Shown here piece by piece: positions 1 through 8,850 of a stretch of DNA of 15,164 nucleotides (position 1 is its first letter; each line of letters starts with the position of its first letter). The notes below the pieces were generated by a model that worked only from the letters and a program-made list of their open reading frames with translations, made no database searches and had not been told where the DNA came from. Made by a program: the position numbers and the translations under genes. The stretch comes from Bacillota bacterium (lineage in GTDB: Bacteria; Bacillota_A; Clostridia; Lutisporales; Lutisporaceae), in NCBI GenBank assembly GCA_022706865.1, contig JAKJBT010000040.1:1-15164 (forward strand), given 5' to 3'.

Positions 1-3
1 AAA

Positions 4-264
4 ATGGAGGTACTAAAAGTATCAGCTCATTCACAACCAAAATCAGTTGCCGGAGCTCTCGCGGCTGTACTACGGGACAGAGCGACAGCTGAAATACAGG
101 CAGTTGGTGCAGGTGCTGTAAATCAAGCAGTTAAAGCAATAGCAATCACCAGAGGTTTTGTAGCACCAAACGGTATAGACCTGGTAGTAGTCCCGGCATT
201 TTCAGAAATACAGATTGATGGGGAGGATAGGACTGCAATAAAGTTCATTGTAGAACCAAGATAA
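4..264 (+). CDS. spoVS: Stage V sporulation protein S
   Basis: This 86-residue protein matches SpoVS over its whole length: it begins MEVLKVSAHSQPKSVAGALA, has the middle motif AVGAGAVNQAVKAIAI and ends IKFIVEPR. SpoVS is a small, highly conserved Alba-like protein required for late sporulation (coat and cortex stages) in Bacillus and regulated through SigH; its biochemical activity is unknown, with nucleic-acid binding suspected from the fold. The ATG lies three bases from the window edge, so the ribosome binding site is outside the window, but the length is normal and the gene looks complete. A strong terminator follows, so it is not part of the smc operon. Its presence supports an endospore-forming Firmicute. 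Confidence 0.95.
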   Translation: MEVLKVSAHSQPKSVAGALAAVLRDRATAEIQAVGAGAVNQAVKAIAITRGFVAPNGIDLVVVPAFSEIQIDGEDRTAIKFIVEPR

Positions 265-284
265 CTTAATAAACTAATTTTCTG

Positions 285-323
285 AAAGCCTATTATCATT
301 ATGGATATTGGGCTTTTTGTTTT
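285..323 (+). terminator. Intrinsic terminator of spoVS
   Basis: A 12-position stem (285-296 with 305-316, containing AAAGCC/GGCTTT, one G-T wobble and one T-T mismatch) with an 8-nt loop is followed directly by a T-rich tract (TTTTTGTTTT). This is a canonical rho-independent terminator 20 bases after the spoVS stop, and it separates spoVS from smc. The remaining bases up to smc (324-408) should hold the smc promoter. They are AT-rich but I see no convincing -35/-10 pair. Confidence 0.85.
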
Positions 324-408
324 GCCCGTGACCTATATACTATAGCATATGTGGACAAGGTATGTTAAAATATATTGGTAAAAATCTGTTGTTCGGGAGT
401 GACCTGAT

Positions 409-3400
409 TTGTATTTGAAACAGCTTGAGGTACATGGTTTTAAGTCCTTTGCGGAAAAAATTGAACTCAGCTTCGGTAACACTATAAATGCCATAGTCGG
501 CCCTAACGGGAGCGGCAAAAGCAATATTTCCGATGCAATAAGATGGGTATTGGGAGAGCAAAGTGTAAAGGCCTTAAGAGGAAACAAGATGGAGGATGTT
601 ATTTTTGCCGGCAGCGACAGCGAAAAAGCTCTCGGATTTGCTGAAGTTTCCTTATGCATTGACAACAGCGACAGAAAGATACCGGTAGATTATACAGAGA
701 TTAATATTATGCGGAGAATGTATCGGTCAGGTGAAAGTGAATACTTTATAAACAAGACCGCATGCAGGCTTAAGGATATCTATGAATTGTTCATGGATAC
801 AGGAATAGGAAGAGACGGTTACTCCATAATCGGACAGGGAAGGATTGACGAGATACTCAGCAATAAATCGGAGGACAGGAGAAATGTATTTGAAGAAGCC
901 GCAGGGATAGTAAAATACAAGACAAGAAAACACGAGGCCGAGAAAAAGCTGGAGCAGACAAATCAGAACATAGTAAGGCTGAGTGACATAATTGATGAAC
1001 TGCAGTCACAGCTGGAGCCTCTCAGGGAGCAGGCAGAAGTCGCAAAACGCTATAGAAGCATTCTGGAAGAATTGAAAATAATTGAAATAAATATTATGCT
1101 GAACAGTATTGATAAATTCCGAACCAGGCTTATGAATGCAAAGCAGGAGGCAGAAAACATACAGAGCCTGATAAATGCCAAGAATTCCTCAGCCCAACAG
1201 CTGGAGCTTAAGCAAAATGAACTGAAAAGTGTCCTGAATGATATAGAGACAAGCATTGACAAGCTGAGCGAGGATATTCACCACCTGGAAAACAGCAAAG
1301 AAAAAATGGAAGGGGAATGCAATGTTCTTCAGGTAAGAATAAATAATCTTGAGGAGAACACCTTAAAGCTAGGTAAAAATGGCGAAGAGCTTGAGAATGA
1401 ACTTGCAGAGTCAAGGCAGGGTATTGAACAGAACAGATTTAAACTTGTTGAACTTAACACTGCTTATACTGAGGTATATAACAAAATCAATGAAAGAACT
1501 GCTGACTTTGAATCAAACTTCAAGGCTATAAATGACCTTGAATCGGATTTAAGTGATAAACAGCAAAAATTCATAAGCCTTATTAACAATTATTCGGAAC
1601 TGAAAAGCAAAATAAACAGCACAAATGTATTCATAGAAAATATAAATAAGAGGAAAAGCCAGGTAGAAGGGGATGTGAACCTGCTTGAACTGCAGCAGAA
1701 GGATAAAAAGAAGCAGTATGACAAATCCCTTGAAGAATTGGATGACTTCGGAAGGAAAATTGATGACTGCAAGGCACAGATAGAGGAAATAAAAGGGAAG
1801 AAGCAGGAATGCGAGAGCGAAGTTCTGTTGCTGGAGGATAAGGAAGGAAAGCTGAAGGCAGAGAAAGAAGCCTTGTTTTCAAGACTTAAGGCTCTTGATG
1901 ATATGGAGAGGGATCACGGCGGATACAGCAGAGCAGTAAAGGTGCTCATGGCGGAACATGACAAGGTAACAAAAGGGTTCTGCGGTGTCGTAGGTGAAAT
2001 GATAAAAGTTCCATCCCAGTATGTAACTGCTGTCGAAATTGCGCTCGGAGGCTCTGTGCAGAGCATAATAACAAATACAGAGGATGATGCAAAGCTTCTG
2101 ATAGAATACTTAAAGGAGCATAAGACGGGGAGGGCAACCTTTCTGCCCATAAGCTCAGTAAAACCCAGGTTTTTCAATAAGGCTGAGGAAAAGCTTTTCA
2201 ATATGAAGGGATTCGTGGGAGTTGCATCCGACCTTATCGGATATGACCCAAAAGTCGACAGCATTATGAAGAACCTGTTGGGAAGGGTAGCGGTTGTTGA
2301 GGATATTGATGCGGCAATAAAGCTTGCCAAAGCCGCAGGATATGAATATAAAATAGTAACCCTTTCAGGAGAGATAATAAACGCAGGAGGCTCAATAACC
2401 GGAGGAAGCCTGCAGTCTTCTTCAAGCTCGGTTTTGACCAGAAAAAGCGAAATAGAAGCACTGAAGGTTAAGCATGATGAAAAGCAGAAAGAGCTTGAGG
2501 AACTCAGCCGGAAGCTTGGAGAATTTAAAAGGCAAGCAGCGGATATGAGCGGGGATATAGAGTTCAAGACGGAAATACTTCATTCCCTGCAGATAGACAT
2601 TAATAATTACAGGAACAGGTGTGACAATCTGAAAAACGATATCCAGGTTATTCAGGACAGAATATCAATAAATCTTAAAGACCTTGGGGACCTGGAGAAG
2701 GAGTATAACGAAACAAATAAGATTATTTCTGAGAACAAGGAAAAGGCTGAGGCCGTTGAAAAGGAAAAGGAAGCTGTTGAAGCACAGATATCGGAGCTTC
2801 AGGAGCAGATGAAGCAGTTCAAGGAAGTAAGGGATGAGTATAACGATGAGATAACAGAGCTGAAAATAAAACTGGCATCTGTTGAGCATAATAAAAAGAC
2901 CGTAGAGCACTCCATAAAAAGCATGGAGGAGAGAGTAACAGAATTAGAGGAGGAAATAAAATCAAACAATGCTGAAATAGAAAGACAGCAAGCAGAAATA
3001 AAAGCATTGTCATATGATCTGGAAGAAAAGAAAGCTGTAATAGACAGAACTGTCAGGGAAGCTGAAGAAAAGCATAAGCTTCATAATGACAAAGAGATGG
3101 AGAAATCTTCAATATGTGAAGATTTGAGCAAGCTTGAATCAGATATGAAGGATTACAGCAATGATATAGCTGCTCTGCAGGCAGACCTTCATAAGGTTGA
3201 AATGCAGCAGGCCAGAACCGAGATAGAGCTGGAGAGCATTGAAATGAAGCTGTTGGAGACCTATGAAATGAATTACAGCAAAGCGGAAGGCTTTAGGGAT
3301 TCAAGCTTGAGTCTTACATGGGCTGCAAAGCACTGTGAGGAACTGAAGAATGATATCAGGGAAATGGGCACTGTAAATGTAAATGCAATTGAGGAGTATG

Positions 3401-3969
3401 AGAAGCTTAAAGAGCGCCACACATTCCTCAGCGTTCAGGTGGAGGATCTCTCAAAAGCCCGGGAAAACCTTATTTCCGTTATCGCTGAAATAGAAGAAAA
3501 TATGAAGCTTCAATTCATTACGGAATTCAACAAGATAAATGAAAATTTCAACCAGGTGTTCAAACAGCTTTTTGGCGGAGGACATGCGGAATTGGTACTG
3601 ACGGATGAGGATGATGTACTGGGATCAGGGATAGAAATAATAGCAAAACCACCGGGAAAGAAGCTGCAAAACCTATTGCTGCTGTCAGGGGGAGAAAGGG
3701 CGCTTACGGCAATAGCCCTGCTATTCGGTATACTCAAAATGAAGCCTGCACCTTTCTGTGTTCTGGACGAAATCGATGCGGCCCTTGATGATGCCAATGT
3801 AGACAGGTTTGCAGAGTTCCTTGTGAACTTCTCGGTGACTACCCAGTTCATTGTTGTAACTCACAGAAAGGGAACCATGGAATGCGCGGACTGCCTATAT
3901 GGTGTGAGTATGGAAGACAGCGGAGTATCCAAACTGGTATCCGTTAGATTAGAGGATAAAGTAAGTTAA
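409..3969 (+). CDS. smc: Chromosome segregation ATPase SMC
   Basis: This is the 1186-residue SMC core of the bacterial condensin complex, working with ScpA and ScpB to organise and segregate the nucleoid. The N-terminal head begins VYLKQLEVHGFKSFAEK with Walker A GPNGSGKS at residues 31-38. Two long Glu/Lys-rich coiled coils flank a hinge at roughly 505-665, which contains the glycine cluster GGSITGGS. The C-terminal head has the ABC signature LLSGGE at 1091-1096 and Walker B VLDEIDAALDD from 1118. Length is normal for the family. The start is TTG, supported by GGGAG at 395-399 about 9 bases upstream and by the family N-terminus. ftsY follows after 14 bases and is probably co-transcribed, as in many Firmicutes. 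Long antisense reading frames across it are compositional shadows. Confidence 0.97.
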   Translation: MYLKQLEVHGFKSFAEKIELSFGNTINAIVGPNGSGKSNISDAIRWVLGEQSVKALRGNKMEDVIFAGSDSEKALGFAEVSLCIDNSDRKIPVDYTEINIMRRMYRSGESEYFINKTACRLKDIYELFMDTGIGRDGYSIIGQGRIDEILSNKSEDRRNVFEEAAGIVKYKTRKHEAEKKLEQTNQNIVRLSDIIDELQSQLEPLREQAEVAKRYRSILEELKIIEINIMLNSIDKFRTRLMNAKQEAENIQSLINAKNSSAQQLELKQNELKSVLNDIETSIDKLSEDIHHLENSKEKMEGECNVLQVRINNLEENTLKLGKNGEELENELAESRQGIEQNRFKLVELNTAYTEVYNKINERTADFESNFKAINDLESDLSDKQQKFISLINNYSELKSKINSTNVFIENINKRKSQVEGDVNLLELQQKDKKKQYDKSLEELDDFGRKIDDCKAQIEEIKGKKQECESEVLLLEDKEGKLKAEKEALFSRLKALDDMERDHGGYSRAVKVLMAEHDKVTKGFCGVVGEMIKVPSQYVTAVEIALGGSVQSIITNTEDDAKLLIEYLKEHKTGRATFLPISSVKPRFFNKAEEKLFNMKGFVGVASDLIGYDPKVDSIMKNLLGRVAVVEDIDAAIKLAKAAGYEYKIVTLSGEIINAGGSITGGSLQSSSSSVLTRKSEIEALKVKHDEKQKELEELSRKLGEFKRQAADMSGDIEFKTEILHSLQIDINNYRNRCDNLKNDIQVIQDRISINLKDLGDLEKEYNETNKIISENKEKAEAVEKEKEAVEAQISELQEQMKQFKEVRDEYNDEITELKIKLASVEHNKKTVEHSIKSMEERVTELEEEIKSNNAEIERQQAEIKALSYDLEEKKAVIDRTVREAEEKHKLHNDKEMEKSSICEDLSKLESDMKDYSNDIAALQADLHKVEMQQARTEIELESIEMKLLETYEMNYSKAEGFRDSSLSLTWAAKHCEELKNDIREMGTVNVNAIEEYEKLKERHTFLSVQVEDLSKARENLISVIAEIEENMKLQFITEFNKINENFNQVFKQLFGGGHAELVLTDEDDVLGSGIEIIAKPPGKKLQNLLLLSGGERALTAIALLFGILKMKPAPFCVLDEIDAALDDANVDRFAEFLVNFSVTTQFIVVTHRKGTMECADCLYGVSMEDSGVSKLVSVRLEDKVS

Positions 3970-3983
3970 AGGAGCAAATATTT

Positions 3984-5075
3984 ATGGCGGGATTATTTAA
4001 AAAGCTTTTTAACAGAGGTCAGGAGAATGAGCAGGAAGAAATACAGACTGAAGAGACGGAGCAGCTGACCGATGAAGAGATTGAAGCAATACTTGAAGAA
4101 GAAATTGAAAATGAGGAAATAGAAGGACTTGGACCGTCAGAAGAGAAAGAAACAGAAGAGGAAGCTTCTTTCTTTTCACGGCTTAAAAATGGGCTTGCAA
4201 AAACAAGAAATAACATAACAGGGAAGCTGAATGGGGTTCTTGCAAGCTTTAAGAGCGTAGATGAAGAGCTTTTTGAAGAGCTGGAGGAAATATTGATTAC
4301 CTCTGACGTAGGTGTTTCAACTACCATGAGGATATTGGACAAACTCAGAGACAGAGTCAAGGAGCAGAATATCAAAGCCCCATCTGAGGTAAAGGAGCTT
4401 CTCAAGCAGGAGATACTTGCCATTATGGGAGAAAGCACAGAGAGGCTCGGGGAACAGACTCCGGTTATAATACTTGTTATTGGTGTAAATGGAGTAGGCA
4501 AAACGACATCTATAGGAAAGATTGCTTCAAAAATGAAAAAGTCCGGCAAGAAGGTGATTATTGCTGCAGCGGATACCTTCAGGGCCGCTGCAATAGACCA
4601 GCTTGAAATATGGGGCAAAAGGATCGGGGTTGATGTAATAAAGCATCAGGAAGGGGCTGACCCTGCAGCTGTGATATATGATGCGATAAACTCAGCAAAA
4701 TCCAAGAAGGCAGACATACTAATATGCGATACTGCCGGCAGGCTGCACAACAAAAAGAACCTGATGGAAGAACTGAAGAAGATATCCAGAATAATAGAAA
4801 GAGAATACCCCGAAGCGAACAGAGAAACTCTTCTGGTACTTGATGCCACTACCGGCCAGAATGCCATATCCCAGGCAAAGCTTTTCAAAGAAGCAGCGGA
4901 TATAAACGGATTGGTACTTACAAAGCTTGACGGAACGGCAAAGGGTGGAATAATAATTGCGATAAAGTCGGAATTGGATATACCTGTCAAGTTTATAGGG
5001 GTTGGAGAGAAAGTAAACGATCTGCAGGAATTTTCAGCTTCAGACTTTGTAAATGCATTGTTCGAGGAAAACTAA
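3984..5075 (+). CDS. ftsY: Signal recognition particle receptor FtsY
   Basis: FtsY is the membrane-associated SRP receptor GTPase that docks Ffh-ribosome-nascent-chain complexes at the Sec translocon. The 363-residue protein starts MAGLFKKLFNRGQ, which could act as a short amphipathic membrane-targeting element, followed by a Glu-rich acidic A region to about residue 65. The NG domain follows: P-loop GVNGVGKT at 167-174, DTFRAAA, DTAGR at 249-253 and TKLDG at 313-317. The start is ATG with AAGGAG at 3969-3974. It sits directly after smc and ends at a strong terminator. The downstream SRP GTPase gene ffh makes this an SRP targeting cluster. Confidence 0.97.
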   Translation: MAGLFKKLFNRGQENEQEEIQTEETEQLTDEEIEAILEEEIENEEIEGLGPSEEKETEEEASFFSRLKNGLAKTRNNITGKLNGVLASFKSVDEELFEELEEILITSDVGVSTTMRILDKLRDRVKEQNIKAPSEVKELLKQEILAIMGESTERLGEQTPVIILVIGVNGVGKTTSIGKIASKMKKSGKKVIIAAADTFRAAAIDQLEIWGKRIGVDVIKHQEGADPAAVIYDAINSAKSKKADILICDTAGRLHNKKNLMEELKKISRIIEREYPEANRETLLVLDATTGQNAISQAKLFKEAADINGLVLTKLDGTAKGGIIIAIKSELDIPVKFIGVGEKVNDLQEFSASDFVNALFEEN

Positions 5076-5083
5076 TAAATTTG

Positions 5084-5112
5084 TTGACAAATATATAATG
5101 TTAATATAAAAT
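5084..5112 (+). promoter_or_regulatory. Putative SigA promoter for ylxM-ffh
   Basis: A perfect -35 TTGACA (5084-5089) is separated by 17 bases from TAAAAT (5107-5112), close to the housekeeping consensus. Transcription would begin near 5119. The -10 lies within the 5' arm of the ftsY terminator hairpin, so the new transcript would omit most of that arm and escape termination. It would drive ylxM and ffh and possibly rpsP onward. This was read by eye and is not experimentally supported. Confidence 0.65.
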
Positions 5113-5151
5113 ATCAATGTAAAGGTCACAGCCTTTACATTGATATTTTTT
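5108..5151 (+). terminator. Intrinsic terminator of smc-ftsY
   Basis: A perfect 18-bp stem (5108-5125 paired with 5132-5149) with a 6-nt loop (TCACAG) ends in a run of T residues. It lies 32 bases after the ftsY stop, so smc-ftsY transcripts should stop here. The hairpin overlaps the -10 element of a promoter reading in the same direction. Confidence 0.85.
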
Positions 5152-5172
5152 ATGGAACTATGGGGTAGAAAT

Positions 5173-5529
5173 ATGTACGACAAGCTTGTACAAATAGCAT
5201 TGTTGTTTGATTTTTACGGTCAGCTGCTTACAGAGAAGCAGATTGAGATAGTTGACATGTATTACAACAATGATCTCTCTCTGGGTGAAATATCAGAACA
5301 ACAGGGCATAAGCAGACAAGGGGTTTATGACACTTTGAAAAGGGCTGAAAGGACTCTGTATCAATACGAGGAAAAGCTTGGCCTTGTGGATAGGTTTCTG
5401 AAGCAAAAGCAAAGTATGGAGAAGATAATTGAAATGCTTGAAGAATTGATAGATGAAGATGGATATGACAGAGATAATATAAAAAATAAGCTTAATGATA
5501 TAAAAGAGTATATCAGCAATATAATATGA
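5173..5529 (+). CDS. ylxM: YlxM-family DNA-binding SRP accessory protein
   Basis: A 118-residue protein of the UPF0122/YlxM family, a sigma-like helix-turn-helix protein encoded next to ffh in Firmicutes. In streptococci YlxM has been reported to modulate SRP activity, and its homologues resemble sigma-70 region 4. Family features are LLFDFYGQLLTEKQIEIVDM near the N-terminus, the HTH LSLGEISEQQGISRQGVYDT, and a charged C-terminal helix. I chose ATG at 5173 rather than the in-frame ATG at 5140. The latter lies in the terminator stem, while 5173 gives the family N-terminus (MYDKLVQIALLFDFY) and has a GGGG stretch at 5162-5165. It is followed 68 bases later by ffh. Confidence 0.92.
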   Translation: MYDKLVQIALLFDFYGQLLTEKQIEIVDMYYNNDLSLGEISEQQGISRQGVYDTLKRAERTLYQYEEKLGLVDRFLKQKQSMEKIIEMLEELIDEDGYDRDNIKNKLNDIKEYISNII

Positions 5530-5597
5530 ATAATAATTGAATGCATTGACCCTGCACTGGCTAAGAGCACACAGCGGGGCAAAATGAGGTGAGATGT

Positions 5598-6938
5598 TTG
5601 GCTTTTGAAGGTTTAGCCGAAAAACTGCAGAATACACTGAAAAAGCTCAGAGGAGCCGGAAAATTAAACGAAAAAGATGTCAGAGATGCCATGAGAGAGG
5701 TAAAGATGGCACTTCTGGAAGCTGATGTAAGCTTTAAGGTGGTAAAGGAATTCATAACCAAAGTGACAGAAAGGGCGGTAGGGCAAGAGGTATTGGACAG
5801 CCTGACCCCCGGCCAGCAGGTAATAAAGATAGTAAATGAACAGATGACAGAGCTTATGGGAAGCACCAACAGCAAAATCATCTTCTCATCAAAACCTCCT
5901 ACTATTCTTATGATGGTAGGATTGCAGGGAGCCGGAAAGACGACTACCTGCGGAAAACTTGGGCTGATACTTAAAAAACAGGGAAAGAATCCACTTCTGG
6001 TTGCCGGAGACGTATACAGGCCTGCAGCAATCAAACAGCTCCAAGTGGTAGGAGGGCAGGCAGGGATAGAAGTATTTGCCATGGGCGATAAAGTGAGCCC
6101 GGTGGATATATCCAAGGCTGCAGTTGCACATGCATTAAAAAACGGCAACGATGTTGTAATAATAGACACGGCAGGACGACTTCATATAAATGAAGAGTTA
6201 ATGGATGAACTGGCGGATATCAAAGAGAATACAAAGCCTACCGAGATACTCCTTGTTGTTGACTCAATGACAGGACAAGACGCCGTAAATGTCGCCGAAA
6301 GCTTCAATGAAAAGCTTGGTATTGACGGAGTGATTCTGACCAAGCTGGATGGAGACACAAGAGGCGGTGCGGCATTATCAGTAAAGGCAATTACAGGAAA
6401 GCCAATCAAATTTGCCGGTATGGGCGAGAAGCTGAATGACCTGGAACCTTTTCATCCAGACAGAATGGCTTCACGAATCCTTGGAATGGGAGATGTGCTG
6501 AGCCTGATTGAGAAAGCACAGTCTGCCTTTGATGAGCAGAAGGCCATTGAACTGGAGAGAAAGATCAGAACTCAGCAGTTTACCTTCGATGATTTTCTTG
6601 ATCAGCTTCAGCAAATGAAGAAGATGGGGCCGTTAAGCTCTATACTTGAAATGCTCCCGGGAATGAACCCAAGCAAGCTCAAAGGTATGGAGGTTGATGA
6701 CAGGGAGCTTGTAAAGGTAGAGGCAATTATCAGGTCGATGACAAAGAAGGAAAGGCATAATCCTGATATAATAAACGGCAGCAGGAGAAAAAGGATTGCT
6801 GCAGGCAGCGGAACAAGCATACAGGATGTCAATAGGGTCATGAAGAATTATGAACAGTCGAAAAAGATGATGAAACAGTTTGCAGGAATGGAAAAAGATA
6901 TGAAGAAGGGTAAAATGAAAATGCCTTTCTTTAAATAA
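5598..6938 (+). CDS. ffh: Signal recognition particle GTPase Ffh (SRP54)
   Basis: Ffh binds 4.5S/6S SRP RNA and hydrophobic signal sequences and delivers ribosomes to FtsY. The protein has 446 residues from the TTG at 5598: an N domain (AFEGLAEKLQ...), then a G domain with GLQGAGKT at 108-115, DTAGR at 190-194 and TKLDG at 248-252. The Met-rich M domain from about 300 contains the SRP-RNA-binding segment around SRRKRIAAGSGTS and ends MKMPFFK. A GTG at 5589 in the same frame would add three residues. TTG 5598 restores the conserved MAFEGLAE start and is preceded by GAGGTGAG at 5586-5593. rpsP follows after 42 bases. The SRP RNA gene is not in the window. Confidence 0.97.
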   Translation: MAFEGLAEKLQNTLKKLRGAGKLNEKDVRDAMREVKMALLEADVSFKVVKEFITKVTERAVGQEVLDSLTPGQQVIKIVNEQMTELMGSTNSKIIFSSKPPTILMMVGLQGAGKTTTCGKLGLILKKQGKNPLLVAGDVYRPAAIKQLQVVGGQAGIEVFAMGDKVSPVDISKAAVAHALKNGNDVVIIDTAGRLHINEELMDELADIKENTKPTEILLVVDSMTGQDAVNVAESFNEKLGIDGVILTKLDGDTRGGAALSVKAITGKPIKFAGMGEKLNDLEPFHPDRMASRILGMGDVLSLIEKAQSAFDEQKAIELERKIRTQQFTFDDFLDQLQQMKKMGPLSSILEMLPGMNPSKLKGMEVDDRELVKVEAIIRSMTKKERHNPDIINGSRRKRIAAGSGTSIQDVNRVMKNYEQSKKMMKQFAGMEKDMKKGKMKMPFFK

Positions 6939-6980
6939 AAAGCATTATAAGATAATTCAGTTTTTAAGGAGGTGAATTCA

Positions 6981-7229
6981 ATGTCAGTTAAAATCAGATT
7001 GAGGAGAATGGGAGCAAAAAAAGCACCTTTCTATAGATTGGTAGTTGCTGATTCAAGATCTCCAAGAGATGGCAAGTTCATCGAGGAAATCGGATATTAT
7101 AACCCTATCACTGAACCGGCAGAAATCAAGATAGATGCTGAAAAGGCGAAGAAGTGGCTGAATTGCGGAGCTCAACCATCAGACACAGTTAGGTCGCTTT
7201 TAAAGAAAAGCGGAATAATTGAAGGTTAA
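6981..7229 (+). CDS. rpsP: 30S ribosomal protein S16
   Basis: An 82-residue S16, an assembly protein of the 30S body. It begins [19 protein letters not shown] and contains [20 protein letters not shown] and the C-terminal [12 protein letters not shown], all family hallmarks. The start is ATG 6981, with an optimal AAGGAGGTGA at 6966-6975. A longer frame from GTG 6972 begins inside that ribosome binding site and is rejected. khpA begins about 35 bases later, so the two are probably co-transcribed with ffh upstream. Confidence 0.97.
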   Translation: MSVKIRLRRMGAKKAPFYRLVVADSRSPRDGKFIEEIGYYNPITEPAEIKIDAEKAKKWLNCGAQPSDTVRSLLKKSGIIEG

Positions 7230-7264
7230 TTAAATGGAACAAATATCCTTTAGGAGTGTTGCAA

Positions 7265-7492
7265 TTGAAAGAGCTGGTAGAGGTAATAGCAAAAGCCCTT
7301 GTTGACCACCCTGAAATGGTTAAGGTAAGAGAAACAGAAAATGAAAGATCAATTGTTCTGGAGCTGACAGTTGCTCCCGAGGACATGGGTAAGGTCATTG
7401 GAAGGAACGGAAGAATTGCAAGAGCAATAAGAACCGTTGTAAAATCCAGTTCAGCAAAGCTGGATAAAAAGGTAATAGTAGAGATACTATAA
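7265..7492 (+). CDS. khpA: KH-domain RNA-binding protein KhpA (YlqC)
   Basis: A 75-residue single-KH-domain protein. KhpA proteins bind RNA, act with KhpB/EloR in several Firmicutes and influence cell elongation and division. The KH GxxG loop is visible as GKVIGRNGR at residues 42-50, and the N-terminus KELVEVIAKALVDHPE is typical. The start chosen is TTG 7265, 8 bases after TAGGAG (7251-7256). GTG 7256 overlaps the Shine-Dalgarno and would add three residues. The position between rpsP and rimM is the conserved one. A long hairpin follows. Confidence 0.93.
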   Translation: MKELVEVIAKALVDHPEMVKVRETENERSIVLELTVAPEDMGKVIGRNGRIARAIRTVVKSSSAKLDKKVIVEIL

Positions 7493-7508
7493 ATATTCTT
7501 TGATTTTT

Positions 7509-7544
7509 CCATAGTATATGGAAGCATGCTTTCATATACTATGG
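7509..7544 (+). other. Long hairpin between khpA and rimM
   Basis: A 16-bp stem (7509-7524 with 7529-7544, one G-T wobble) closes on a CATG tetraloop. It is AT-rich and not followed at once by a T tract; TTCTTTTT comes only at 7552-7558, though there is a T run just 5' of the stem. It could be a weak or bidirectional terminator, or an RNA-processing or stabilising structure separating the rpsP-khpA and rimM-trmD messages. Confidence 0.6.
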
Positions 7545-7595
7545 GCATTAATTCTTTTTGGGTCTTTACCTGATTATTTGCAGGAGTAGATGAAA

Positions 7596-8099
7596 ATGCT
7601 GGAATACTTGAGTATAGGACAAATTATAAACACACACGGCTTTCGGGGGGAAGTAAAAGTATTTCCCCTGACTGATGACATCAGCAGGTTTGAAAAGCTC
7701 AAAGAGGTATATGTGGAAGAAAATGACGGGCTTGTCAAATACAAAGTGGAAAGCATCAAATTCTTAAGAAGTACAGCTGCTGTTAAGCTTGAAGGTATTG
7801 ACTCGGAAGAAGCGGCAAATAAGCTTAGAGGCTCATATATAAAGGTTGATAGGAAATCAGCAGTAAAGCTTCCTAAGGATTCGTATTTCATATGCGATTT
7901 GATAGGTTTGGAAGTGTATGATGAAAAAGGCCTGCTTATTGGTACTGTCAAGGATGTGCTGCAGACCGGAAGCAATGATGTCTATGTAATTGAATCTTCC
8001 GGGAAGGATATTTTGATACCTGCCCTAAAGGATATAGTCAAAAAAATTGATTTAGAGAACAAGAAAATCTTGGTAGAAATGCCAGAGGGTTTGATATAG
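7596..8099 (+). CDS. rimM: 16S rRNA processing protein RimM
   Basis: RimM assists maturation of the 30S head and binds ribosomal protein S19. The 167-residue protein has the N-terminal RimM domain, with INTHGFRGEVKVFPLTDD at about residues 11-28. A C-terminal PRC-barrel (about 93-167) contains DLIGLEVYD and VLQTGSNDVYVIE and ends LVEMPEGLI. I prefer ATG 7596 because AGGAG at 7582-7586 is then 9 bases away; ATG 7590 would leave only 3 bases and add two residues. The stop TAG abuts the trmD start with no gap, implying translational coupling. Confidence 0.95.
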   Translation: MLEYLSIGQIINTHGFRGEVKVFPLTDDISRFEKLKEVYVEENDGLVKYKVESIKFLRSTAAVKLEGIDSEEAANKLRGSYIKVDRKSAVKLPKDSYFICDLIGLEVYDEKGLLIGTVKDVLQTGSNDVYVIESSGKDILIPALKDIVKKIDLENKKILVEMPEGLI

Positions 8100-8837
8100 A
8101 TGAGGATAGATATACTGACTCTTTTTCCGGAGATGTTTGAAGCCGTTCTGAAAGAGAGCATTATTGGAAGAGCGGTGGAAAAGCAGCTGATAAAGCTTGA
8201 ATTTCATAACATAAGGGATTATTCGGATAACAAGCACAGGAAAGTGGACGATTATCCCTATGGCGGCGGCCTGGGAATGATTATGCAGTGCCAGCCGATA
8301 TTTGATGCAGTGGAAGCAATAAGTGCAGAGCTGGGGGAAAAGCCTCACATAGTACTTATGAGCCCACAGGGAAGGACCTTTGACCAGGCCAAAGCCGAGG
8401 AGCTAAGCTCATATAAGAATCTTACGATTTTATGCGGGCATTATGAGGGAATAGATGAGAGAGTTAATGAAGCACTTGTGGATGAGGAAATTTCCATAGG
8501 GGATTTTGTGCTGACCGGCGGGGAAATTGCAGCCATGGCAGTGGTAGACGCAACCTGCAGGCTTATTCCAGGAGTACTTAAGGAAGATGCCTCTTACACA
8601 GTGGAATCCTTCAACCAGGGCTTGCTGGAGTATCCTCAGTATACAAGGCCTCCTGTATTTATGGGAATGCCTGTGCCGGAGGTTTTACTTTCGGGGCATC
8701 ATGAAAACATAGAGAAATGGAGAAGATATCAATCCTTGAAAAGGACATGGGAAAGAAGGCCGGATCTGCTTGCAGAAGCAGAATTGTCCGAGGAGGACAT
8801 GAGGCTTTTGGATAAGATAAAAGAGGAATGCAAATAA
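8100..8837 (+). CDS. trmD: tRNA (guanine-37-N1)-methyltransferase TrmD
   Basis: TrmD is the SAM-dependent SPOUT methyltransferase that makes m1G37 in tRNAs reading CNN codons, preventing +1 frameshifts. The protein has 245 residues, a normal length. It begins [13 protein letters not shown] and contains [10 protein letters not shown] (51-60), [19 protein letters not shown] (112-122) and the trefoil-knot motif [11 protein letters not shown] (132-142). EYPQYTRP and [13 protein letters not shown] lie in the C-terminal part. Its ATG follows the rimM stop directly. No terminator is evident before the rplS promoter, so read-through into rplS is possible. Confidence 0.97.
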   Translation: MRIDILTLFPEMFEAVLKESIIGRAVEKQLIKLEFHNIRDYSDNKHRKVDDYPYGGGLGMIMQCQPIFDAVEAISAELGEKPHIVLMSPQGRTFDQAKAEELSSYKNLTILCGHYEGIDERVNEALVDEEISIGDFVLTGGEIAAMAVVDATCRLIPGVLKEDASYTVESFNQGLLEYPQYTRPPVFMGMPVPEVLLSGHHENIEKWRRYQSLKRTWERRPDLLAEAELSEEDMRLLDKIKEECK

Positions 8838-8850
8838 TTCTCTTAAGCAC

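Noticed and set aside
1914..2567. Long minus-strand frame of 217 codons inside smc
   Set aside because: It lies antisense to the SMC hinge and coiled coil, is Ser/Leu-rich as expected for the complement of Glu/Lys-rich coding DNA, and has no family resemblance.
4019..4618. 199-codon minus-strand frame across ftsY
   Set aside because: Serine-rich complement of the acidic A domain of FtsY; a compositional shadow.
5530..5597. CCCTGC/GCGGGG pairing between ylxM and ffh
   Set aside because: Only six pairs including a wobble, with no T tract; too weak to call a terminator.
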